From an unicellular cyanobacterium SU2 (GTDB lineage: Bacteria > Cyanobacteriota > Cyanobacteriia > Cyanobacteriales > Microcystaceae): a stretch of 64,000 nt of DNA. The stretch spans positions 1-64,000 of the forward strand of contig NEED01000002.1 of NCBI GenBank assembly GCA_002110465.1. Direction: 5' to 3'. Position numbers and translations under genes: made by a program. Each line of letters starts with the position of its first letter. Position 1 is the first letter of the stretch. Under the pieces are notes generated by a model. The model made no database searches. It saw only the letters and a list, made by a program, of their open reading frames with translations, and was not told the origin of the DNA. Below are positions 55,602 through 64,000 of the stretch, one piece after another.

Positions 55602-55869
55602 TATTGAACAATATATCAATCAAAGAAAACAACAGGATTCTCAATTTTATGAAAACTTTGAATCTGGCTATCTTAGTTTTAAATTAGGATTTATATTAGC
55701 ACAAGCTAGAGAAAAATCTGGGATCATAGTAGAAGAATTGGAACAACAATTAAACTGGAAGAAAGGAACAGTTGATAGAATAGAAAATAATAGCAAATCG
55801 GTTGATATAATGACTCTTGAAAAGTATATTAAAGCTTTAGGTAAAGAACTGATTATAGAAATAAGATAA
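55594..55869 (+). CDS. XRE-family antitoxin-like protein (orphan HigA type)
   Basis: The 91-residue protein has an N-terminal linker and a helix-turn-helix of the XRE type (LAQAREKSGIIVEELEQQLN; WKKGTVDRIENNSKSVDIMT), ending LEKYIKALGKELIIEIR. AGGAG precedes the ATG. Its start overlaps the toxin remnant by 8 bp, the usual HigB-HigA layout, so it is what remains of a toxin-antitoxin pair. Confidence 0.8.
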   Translation: MSDIEQYINQRKQQDSQFYENFESGYLSFKLGFILAQAREKSGIIVEELEQQLNWKKGTVDRIENNSKSVDIMTLEKYIKALGKELIIEIR

Positions 55870-56128
55870 GAAGATTTTGTTTTTTCCTTTGAGTGATGGG
55901 GTTAATTAATTAAGTCGGTCAATAATCACTATCTAGAACTTCTTCAAAATTCAAGTTTGTAGTAAGCCCTTTAGGGCTTAAAATCCTTATTTCATAAATG
56001 GGCTAAAGCCCCAACTACGAACTTTTATGTTTTACGTTTAACTAAACCTACTTACTTAAGTAATTTATTTAGCAACGATCTATAATCTAAATTAAGACTA
56101 ATTTTTTGACTAATTTATATATTAACCT
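55870..56128. other. Intergenic region with a dispersed repeat
   Basis: Contains a repeat at 55953-56057 and otherwise AT-rich DNA that must hold the promoter of the MscS-type gene. Confidence 0.35.
55953..56057 (-). repeat. Dispersed palindromic repeat (family A/B relative)
   Basis: AGTTTGTAGTAAGCCCTTTA and GGGCTAAAGCCCCAACTACG are inverted, and the right part (CGAACTTTTATGTTTTACGT, then TTAACTAAACCTA) is the inverse of the start of copy 63871-64000. Confidence 0.6.
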
Positions 56129-58054
56129 ATGTTTTACCGTCCCAATCATTGGAAACTCATTTGGCTAAGTTTATTGACTTTAGTCCTAACGTGGTTTCCC
56201 CTATCAATTTCAGCCCAAAATTCTATCATTGAGCCTCCACAAAAAGATCCAATTGTTGTCGATGGTCGTGTCTTATTTCAAGTTGGTTCCATTAATAATT
56301 TTACCGCCCAACAACGAGCTAATATCATTAACAAGACCCTAGCGCAAGAAGTACAAGCTACTGAAACCTTTGATTTATTCGTCTTTCAAGAAAATCAGCA
56401 GACAGTCATTCGTAACGAAACGACTCAACGCCATCTACTCAGTGTCACTGAAGCTGATGTAATTACCGCCAGCAATACTTTTGAACAAGCCCTTATTTGG
56501 AAAAAAGAACTAGAAGAAGCCTTGGAAAGAGGTCAATTCGAGCGATCGCCTTCCTATTTACATCGTGCCGGTTTATTAATTTTGGCTGTAGTTTTAGGAG
56601 CAAGTATCATACATTGTGGGTTGATTTTCCTGGGAGTTTGGAGTGAGAAAAAATGGTTTCCAGCTTGGAATAATCCTACCTCAAATTTTTATTCTTGGAA
56701 AACCTTACTCAAACCCATATGGCGTATTTTTTTATTAGTTAGTCCTATTGTTCTTTGGCTTGGCGTACTTTCCTATGTCTGTTATCTGTTACCCCAAGCA
56801 CGAAGCGGACTCTATCAAATCAGGATGCTGTTGGGACAACCCATTTTTACCCTGGGAAAAAATAGTTATTCTGCCACACAATTATTATTACTTTTAGCCC
56901 TTAGTGTCGGCTTATGGTTTTTAATAAAAGGCTTTGTTTTCTTTTTGAAATCTTATCTTTTAAATCGCTTGGGAGCTAATCGAAGTGTTCAAGAAGTTGT
57001 TGCGGTTTTATCCCAATATATTTTACTTTTTTTGGGGTTAATTGTTTTATTGCAACTTTGGGGACTTGATATCAGTGCTTTGGCTATTATAGCTAGTGTT
57101 TTGGGGGTCGGGATTGGTTTTGGACTACAAAGTATTGCTAATAATTTTATTAGTGGTTTAATTATCACCCTAGAAAGACCAATTCAAGTAGGAGATTTTA
57201 TTAAGTTAGGGGAATTAGTCGGAACAGTACAAAGCGTAGGAGCTAGAAGTACCCAAATTAAAACCTGGGATGGGATTTCTATTATTGTTCCTAATTCCCG
57301 TTTTTTGGAAAGTGAGGTGATTAATTGGACTCATGGAGATTCAACTTCAGCTATTCGTATTCCTATTGGTGTTGCTTACGGATCTGATATAAAGAGAGTT
57401 AGAGTCGCTTTATTACAAGCAGCTAGGGATCATCAAGAAGTATTAGTTACTCCTCGTCCCAAGGTGTTATTTCAAGAGTTTGGGGATAGTTCTTTAAACT
57501 TTGAATTAAGGGTGTGGCTTAAAGAACCTAGACATCAATTTCGCATCAAAAGTGATCTCAATTATGCTATTGAAAAAAACCTCCGTTATTATGGAATTGA
57601 AATTCCCTTTCCTCAACGAGATCTTCATCTAAAGTCTCCTCACTTAAAACAGTTAATTCAAGGGGTGTTACCAACAACAAATATAAGTTCTTCTCCTACC
57701 CCCAATGAACTTCATGAAGTCTCAGAAGATTTCGTTAATTCTGTGTTAGATAATGGACTAGATCCTTTAGAAGATCGGTTGACTGATGAGGATCTGAAAA
57801 GATTAGTAAAAAAAATGCGATCGCCTGGAGGAATTAACATTCAAGATCGTCGCTATCGTCTTAATATTTATCCAGCCTGTTTTGTTGGTTCAGAGGCAGT
57901 AAATTGGTTAGTTGAACATCAAAACTATACACGAGAAGAAGCCATTGAATTAGGTCAAATATTACTAGAAAGAGGGATTATTCATCATGTTTTAGATCAA
58001 CATCCTTTTAAAGATAGTTATTTATTTTATCGTTTTTGCGATGATGAAAAGTAG
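56129..58054 (+). CDS. MscS-family mechanosensitive channel with a C-terminal DEP domain
   Basis: The 641-residue protein starts with a signal-like segment and an extracytoplasmic domain (about 30-130). Membrane helices follow, with the MscS pore/beta region ASVLGVGIGFGLQSIANNF, then ISGLIITLERPIQVGDFIKL and the C-terminal alpha/beta vestibule. From about residue 545 there is a DEP domain (GINIQDRRYRLNIYPACFVG; SEAVNWLVEHQNYTREEAIE). MscS-like channels release solutes on hypo-osmotic shock. The DEP tail suggests membrane or protein contacts that tune it. Confidence 0.9.
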   Translation: MFYRPNHWKLIWLSLLTLVLTWFPLSISAQNSIIEPPQKDPIVVDGRVLFQVGSINNFTAQQRANIINKTLAQEVQATETFDLFVFQENQQTVIRNETTQRHLLSVTEADVITASNTFEQALIWKKELEEALERGQFERSPSYLHRAGLLILAVVLGASIIHCGLIFLGVWSEKKWFPAWNNPTSNFYSWKTLLKPIWRIFLLVSPIVLWLGVLSYVCYLLPQARSGLYQIRMLLGQPIFTLGKNSYSATQLLLLLALSVGLWFLIKGFVFFLKSYLLNRLGANRSVQEVVAVLSQYILLFLGLIVLLQLWGLDISALAIIASVLGVGIGFGLQSIANNFISGLIITLERPIQVGDFIKLGELVGTVQSVGARSTQIKTWDGISIIVPNSRFLESEVINWTHGDSTSAIRIPIGVAYGSDIKRVRVALLQAARDHQEVLVTPRPKVLFQEFGDSSLNFELRVWLKEPRHQFRIKSDLNYAIEKNLRYYGIEIPFPQRDLHLKSPHLKQLIQGVLPTTNISSSPTPNELHEVSEDFVNSVLDNGLDPLEDRLTDEDLKRLVKKMRSPGGINIQDRRYRLNIYPACFVGSEAVNWLVEHQNYTREEAIELGQILLERGIIHHVLDQHPFKDSYLFYRFCDDEK

Positions 58055-58065
58055 ATTATCTCAAT

Positions 58066-58090
58066 AAAAAAAGGTGGGAAATACCCACCT
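58066..58090 (-). terminator. Rho-independent terminator of groES-groEL
   Basis: On the minus strand AGGTGGG pairs with CCCACCT (58084-58090 with 58072-58078) around a five-base loop, followed by seven T residues. It lies 27 bp past the groEL stop. The convergent channel gene ends 12 bp away on the other side. Confidence 0.8.
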
Positions 58091-58117
58091 GACTTAACCA
58101 TCTAAAAAGATTCAGAT

Positions 58118-59830
<1,713 letters not shown>

Positions 59831-59885
59831 CTACCCTGACTGACTTTAATGAATCGACGGGTTATAGATTACCCTTGCTTTGGGC

Positions 59886-60197
59886 TTAGGCAACTGCCGC
59901 TAAGATATCTTTTTCAGATAACAAGACATAATCTTCACCACCAAGTTTGATGTCAGTTCCAGCGTATTTGGAATAGAGAACTTTATCGCCGACTTTGACT
60001 TCAACTTCAGAACGACTTCCGTCATCATTGCGTTTGCCAGGACCTACGGCAACGATTTCACCGATTTGGGGCTTTTCTTTGGCGGTTTCGGGGAGTAAGA
60101 TGCCTCCAGCCGTCTTTTCTTCCGATGCACTGACTTTAACAAAGACGCGATCGCCAAGGGGCTTAACGGTTGAAACGTTGATGCTGATTGCTGCCAT
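59886..60197 (-). CDS. groES: Co-chaperonin GroES
   Basis: The 103-residue protein begins [17 protein letters not shown]-like ([20 protein letters not shown]) and has the mobile loop [20 protein letters not shown] and the roof [15 protein letters not shown]. It caps GroEL. First gene of the operon, 64 bp downstream of the CIRCE element. Confidence 0.97.
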   Translation of the reverse strand: MAAISINVSTVKPLGDRVFVKVSASEEKTAGGILLPETAKEKPQIGEIVAVGPGKRNDDGSRSEVEVKVGDKVLYSKYAGTDIKLGGEDYVLLSEKDILAAVA

Positions 60198-60260
60198 GTA
60201 TAAATCCTCTAGGGTGTGATTTAAGGTTAAATCTAAGGGAAAGTGATGTCTCCCAAAAAG

Positions 60261-60287
60261 TTAGCACTCTCACCTTACGAGTGCTAA
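60261..60287 (-). promoter_or_regulatory. CIRCE operator (HrcA binding site)
   Basis: TTAGCACTC, nine bases and GAGTGCTAA form a perfect CIRCE inverted repeat upstream of groES. HrcA is expected to repress groESL here and release it on heat shock. Confidence 0.95.
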
Positions 60288-60608
60288 TTTAGCGAAATAG
60301 AGGCGATCGTGGCAACAGGTGGTTGTGTACGGGTTCCCGAACTTATCTGAAGAATCTGTTTGAACAACTATCAGTCGTGGTGAGGGGATCAGTTGTTGAT
60401 TAGTCTTTCTTTATTTTTCTAAATAATTCCCTGTCATTTCCTGAAATCCGCTTAAACGATGACTATCTTGAATTTCAATCAGGATTTTTGGGGCTTAATT
60501 CCATTAAAGCTACGACAAAACCCCTTTAAGGTTCGAGTTTCCTCGTCCAAATCCTGTGACTGGTACTGGCGTTAAGTGGTCACTCCCTGTGCTAGAGAGG
60601 CTTAAGAT
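60288..60608. other. Intergenic region upstream of groES
   Basis: Contains the groES promoter region. AAACCCCTTTAAGGTTCGAG (near 60518) and its surroundings look like a possible IS end, but no inverted partner could be found. No gene seen. Confidence 0.3.
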
Positions 60609-60839
60609 TCAATCATTCCACTCTCCTCTTGGGGGTAGGGGAGGATTTCTTCTAAAGGTACGGGTTAGATCATCATCTCGTCCCCTTTCTCCTTCGAGCC
60701 AGTGTTTAATGGCAGTTTCGATTATCCGACTCGGATCGTTCGTCAGATGCTTAAGTTGCTCTAATACTTCTGAATCAAGGTGAATTGATATTTCTACTTT
60801 TTCAGTTGTTCGCTGAGTAGAGACTGCATTATCGTTCAT
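60609..60839 (-). CDS. CopG/ribbon-helix-helix protein
   Basis: The 76-residue protein has a ribbon-helix-helix core: KVEISIHLDSEVLEQLKHLT followed by RIIETAIKHWLEGERGRDDD. A basic Pro-rich tail ends it (RTFRRNPPLPPRGEWND). It is probably a transcriptional repressor or antitoxin, but no toxin gene is beside it. Confidence 0.65.
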   Translation of the reverse strand: MNDNAVSTQRTTEKVEISIHLDSEVLEQLKHLTNDPSRIIETAIKHWLEGERGRDDDLTRTFRRNPPLPPRGEWND

Positions 60840-61084
60840 AGATACTCTTCGATTGTTCTACTTACTATATTACAGGGAACAGGGAACTGATAGAACTGAT
60901 TGATGCAAAATTCAACAGTCGTCAGTCTGTGTTTCTTAACCTAACCTAGAGAGGTTTGATCTATTTTGGTATTTCGCAACGATAACAATTTTAAGAAATT
61001 CTAAGAATTCAGATGAAAAGTCAATAAATTTCACAATCCCGTTGAATGATAAAATCATAGACAATTGACTATCAACTAACACGA
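60840..61084. other. Intergenic region, no gene recognised
   Basis: AT-rich DNA between the CopG-like gene and a disrupted gene. No feature seen. Confidence 0.3.
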
Positions 61085-61630
61085 ATGGCTCATTTTTACC
61101 CTGAACTAACCCCTGAATTAAAACTCTTTATCCAAGAACAAAAAATTTTCTTTACCGCGAGGGCTCCTACACAAGGACGGATTAACCTTTCCCCTAAAGG
61201 AATCGATAGCTTTCGGTGACTAGACAATCAAACAGTTGGTTATCTTGATTTAACAGGAAGTGGCAATGAGACGGCGGCTCATTTAGAAGAAAATAAGCGT
61301 ATAACCCTTATGTTTTGTAGTTTTTCAGAACAACCTTTAATTCTTCGTCTTTATGGCCAAGGAACAGTAATTCGCCCCAGAGATCAACGCTGGAATGATT
61401 TTTCTTCTTTATTTCCTTCCTTAGCTGGTGAACGACAAATTATTATTTTAGACATTGCATCTGCTCAAACTTCCTGTGGTTTTGGGGTTCCTATTTATGA
61501 ATTAAAAGAAGAGCGGCAAACTTTACTTGAATGGTCGGAAAAAAAGGGGGAAGAAGGTATTCGTAATTATTGGGGGAAAAATAATCAGTATAGTATTGAT
61601 GGCTTACCTACTAAAATTTTCAAAGATTAA
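61085..61630 (+). pseudogene. Pyridoxamine-phosphate-oxidase-like FMN-binding protein with one premature stop
   Basis: The frame from the ATG at 61085 reads MAHFYPELTPELKLFIQEQK and continues as a PPOX-type split barrel (SPKGIDSFR, then LDNQTVGYLDLTGSGNETAA). At codon 45 the TGG (Trp) expected in SFRWLD is TGA (61217-61219). The rest stays open to 61630 with conserved sequence (ITLMFCSFSEQPLILRLYGQ; GYGVP-like CGFGVPIYEL). One base change would restore it. A truncated product from a later start is possible but would lack the FMN-binding N-terminal part. Confidence 0.85.
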
Positions 61631-61890
61631 TTATATATGTTTTTTTGTTCTACGGTATCAGTTATGGTAAACTAGCATAAATAATGGACTTGAACTCGTT
61701 AAGAGTTAAGCTATACAAACAAAGATTGCTTGCGCAACCTATTAATTTAGTTAGTCCGTAAAGGCGGACTTTTTCTTCGTAGAATCAGGCTTGAGTCTGT
61801 TGTTAATTTTTAGTTTGGCGACCTGAGTTTGGATAAATTCTGGTCTTTTTTAAATTGTCCCAAAAAGATGATATTTATTGTGATAAGTAG
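61631..61890. other. Intergenic region with a terminator; possible short RNA
   Basis: A -10-like TAAACT near 61668 and a hairpin terminator at 61753-61775 could frame a short RNA of about 100 nt. No known sRNA was recognised. Confidence 0.3.
61753..61775 (+). terminator. Rho-independent terminator
   Basis: AGTCCG, a six-base loop and CGGACT are followed by a T-run. It lies 120 bp after the disrupted FMN-binding gene and just before the amidase gene. Confidence 0.75.
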
Positions 61891-63687
61891 ATGATGATTA
61901 AACTGTTAAAAATGGCTACTGTAAGTATTGTTATTTTGGAAAATTACATGGGAGACATTTCTAGTGCTAATGCTCAGCAACCTTTATATTTAGCTTATCC
62001 TCCCAATAATCATCAAACGACTTCTGATAAAATTTTTTTAATCGGGACAGCGTCTTCGGAAGGGAAACTATTTATTAATGGTCAAGAAATAAACCGCAAT
62101 CAAGCTGGACATTTTGCTCCTAGTTTTCCGTTAAACGTTGGCAAAAATCATTTTATTATACGCTACAAAAAAGAAGAAATAAAACTAACAATTAATCGAA
62201 TTTCTCTTATTCCAGAAATTCCTCAAGGGGTAACTTTTGCTTCTCAATCTTTAACCCCTAAGAAAAATATTGCTAGATTACCAGGTGAAAAAGTTTGTTT
62301 TAGTGCGATCGCTCCTAAAGATGCTACAGTTTTGGTGAAAATAAGTAATCAAGTTGTGTCTTTAATTCCTGAAAAAAATAGTCTTGATTTACCGCCGAAT
62401 TCTGGTGTTTTAATTGACCAAAACTTACCTATTTTAACGAATACGAATAAGTACAAAGGATGTACCGTCTTTTCGGAATTTGGGCAACAAGGAACGCCAC
62501 TTTTTGAATTGAGCTTAAACAATCAAACTATGACAAAGTCTGGAGTGGGTACAGTTGAAATTCTATCACCTTATCAAACTAAAATAGTTGAAATCACTGC
62601 CAACCAAGGAGTAGCAAGAACCGGACCTAGCACAAACTATTCTAGAATGACTCCATTGCCAAAAGGAACCATTGCAGCCATAACAGGAAAGGAAGGAGAA
62701 TGGTTTCGTCTTGATTATGGAGCTTGGATTAAACGTGATGAAACAAGGGTTTTAGGGATTTCTAGTCCTCCCAAAACTTTGATCAAAAGTATTAAATCCG
62801 AGGTCACCGAACAAGGAACAAAAATTATTTTTCCCTTACAAATTCCAGTTCCTCTTACTGTTCACCAAGAATCGAATAAAATCGTTCTAAGCTTATATAA
62901 TACTATCGCTCAAACCGATATCATTAAATTTCCTCTTACTTCTTTCATAAATAACTTTACTTGGCAACAAGTGACTCCAACTCAAACCGAATACACTTTT
63001 GAATTAACTTCAAATCAACAATGGGGATATGATCTTCAATATGAAGGAACAAATTTAATTTTTTTATTACGAAATCCGCCAAAAATTGAACTAGCAAATA
63101 ATCGACCCCTAGTCGGAATTAAAATTTTGCTAGACCCTGGTCATGGAGGAGAAGAGTTAGGCGCAAAAGGACCCAATGGTTATCCAGAAAAGTCTGTTAA
63201 TCTTACTATTTCTAAGTTACTAAAAAATGAATTAATTAAACGGGGAGCAACAGTTTACACCACCAGAGAAACCGATAAATTTGTCTCTTTACAAGAGCGA
63301 GTTAATTTGATTAATCAGTTAAAACCAACTTTATCTTTATCAATCCATTATAATGCTTTACCTGATGGTGGTGATGCTCTTAATACTGCTGGAATAGGGA
63401 TGTTTTGGTATCATCCCCAAGCTCAAAATTTATCAGTCTTTTTGCATAATTATTTAACCCAGAAATTGAACCGCCCATCTTATGGTGTGTTTTGGAATAA
63501 TTTGGCTTTAACTCGTCCCCATATCACCCCTTCTATCCTACTAGAATTAGGGTTTATGATTAATCCTGATGAATTTGAATGGATAATAAATCCCACAGAA
63601 CAAGAAAAACTTGCTCAAACGTTAGCTGATGGAATAACTGAGTGGTTTCGTCACCTTTACTCTAGGGAAAAAATGGTTATTGAGTAA
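61891..63687 (+). CDS. N-acetylmuramoyl-L-alanine amidase with SH3b domain
   Basis: The 598-residue protein has a signal segment ending near SANAQQ and N-terminal beta domains (about 40-220). A bacterial SH3 domain follows (NQGVARTGPSTNYSRMTPLP; EWFRLDYGAWIKRDE), then an AMIN-like beta domain. The C-terminal Amidase_3 catalytic domain has the zinc ligands in LDPGHGGEELG, EKSVNLTISK and SIHYNAL, with the catalytic Glu in ILLELGFMIN. It cuts the peptide from the glycan in peptidoglycan, probably in daughter-cell separation. Confidence 0.92.
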   Translation: MMIKLLKMATVSIVILENYMGDISSANAQQPLYLAYPPNNHQTTSDKIFLIGTASSEGKLFINGQEINRNQAGHFAPSFPLNVGKNHFIIRYKKEEIKLTINRISLIPEIPQGVTFASQSLTPKKNIARLPGEKVCFSAIAPKDATVLVKISNQVVSLIPEKNSLDLPPNSGVLIDQNLPILTNTNKYKGCTVFSEFGQQGTPLFELSLNNQTMTKSGVGTVEILSPYQTKIVEITANQGVARTGPSTNYSRMTPLPKGTIAAITGKEGEWFRLDYGAWIKRDETRVLGISSPPKTLIKSIKSEVTEQGTKIIFPLQIPVPLTVHQESNKIVLSLYNTIAQTDIIKFPLTSFINNFTWQQVTPTQTEYTFELTSNQQWGYDLQYEGTNLIFLLRNPPKIELANNRPLVGIKILLDPGHGGEELGAKGPNGYPEKSVNLTISKLLKNELIKRGATVYTTRETDKFVSLQERVNLINQLKPTLSLSIHYNALPDGGDALNTAGIGMFWYHPQAQNLSVFLHNYLTQKLNRPSYGVFWNNLALTRPHITPSILLELGFMINPDEFEWIINPTEQEKLAQTLADGITEWFRHLYSREKMVIE

Positions 63688-63870
63688 CCCTTAAACTTAT
63701 TTGGGTCTACCGAACTTGCCATACAAAATGAATAAATTAATACAGGCTAAAGTCTTATTCTACAAAGACAAAGGCTGTCTACACAGCCTAATTATAAGCC
63801 GGGGTCGCACCCGCTTTGTTCGTATCGCTTAACTCCTGTCGGGTTTAAAACTGTAATTTTCACTTATTTA
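63688..63870. other. Intergenic region with a small hairpin
   Basis: AGGCTGT (63772-63778) pairs with ACAGCCT (63783-63789), with no T-run. No gene seen. Confidence 0.35.
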
Positions 63871-64000
63871 TAGGTGTAATTAAACGTAAAATATAAAAGT
63901 TCGTACTGAGCGAAGCCGCAGTACCCAGTCGTAAGGGTTTGAGCATGGCATTATAAAAAGCTTTCTCGCCCTAAAGGAAACCTACTACAAACTTATCTGT
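63871..64000 (+). repeat. Dispersed repeat family A, copy 3 (runs to the window edge)
   Basis: Starts TAGGTGTAATTAAACGTAAA, then ATATAAAAGTTCGTACTGAG, TTTGAGCATGG and CCTACTACAAACTT. Homologous to 6275-6395 and 51431-51553. Confidence 0.6.

Overview
The window comes from a unicellular cyanobacterium of the Cyanothece/Crocosphaera/Rippkaea type. Evidence: a psbA (D1) gene end, petM, a psb28-type gene, squalene-hopene cyclase, a cyanobacterial cytochrome c oxidase operon (ctaCDE), type IV pilus genes, many GCGATCGC (HIP1) octamers, several cyanobacteria-specific small families and AT-rich intergenic DNA. This assignment is an inference from gene content. No rRNA or tRNA gene was seen.

Layout. 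0-8 kb: 5' end of psbA, a secreted WD40 protein, an LPS-export cluster (LptF/G permease, LptB, LptA/OstA-like), a DUF389 membrane protein, a 94-bp mobile-element remnant and a cytoplasmic alpha-amylase. 8-19 kb: shc, a UbiB-family kinase with a membrane partner, small secreted or coiled-coil proteins (one with a WGxxGxxG-type C-terminus) and a LuxR-type response regulator. 19-25 kb: a strongly folded non-coding stretch upstream of cobS, a PPC-domain protein, an FtsL-like protein, a broken tnpB and ftsI. 25-31.5 kb: pilB-pilT-pilC, a glycosyltransferase and a hexapeptide acyltransferase. 31.6-35.2 kb: ctaC-ctaD-ctaE with a terminator. 35.3-45 kb: accessory region. 45-54 kb: ArsA/Get3-type ATPase, DUF2358, small regulators, ilvD, coaX, DUF2949, a TIGR01777 oxidoreductase, psb28 and petM. 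54-64 kb: pdxA, a decayed HigBA-type module, an MscS channel fused to a DEP domain, groES-groEL with a perfect CIRCE operator, a nonsense-disrupted FMN-binding gene and a cell-wall amidase.

The main discovery is a retron-like island at about 37.7-43.0 kb on the minus strand, sitting between AIM24-family paralogues. Its reverse transcriptase carries the retron hallmarks NAxxH, YADD and VTG. It is followed, with an 11-bp overlap, by a HEPN protein (RNIASH, an Rx4H motif), then an RRM RNA-binding protein and then a P-loop/WYL protein. Upstream of the RT are two tandem msr-msd-like RNAs. Both have a1/a2 inverted repeats and the msr half is 68/69 identical between them. The msd halves are unrelated, and the upstream one is largely a degenerate 9-bp tandem repeat. 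An RT with duplicated, divergent retron RNAs plus HEPN and RRM partners is not an arrangement I can assign to a named retron type.

A second candidate is the chain of hairpins at 19.02-19.73 kb, including two GNRA-capped GGAA/TTCC stems. It looks like a structured RNA, possibly of the HEARO/IscB omega-RNA kind, without a nuclease gene.
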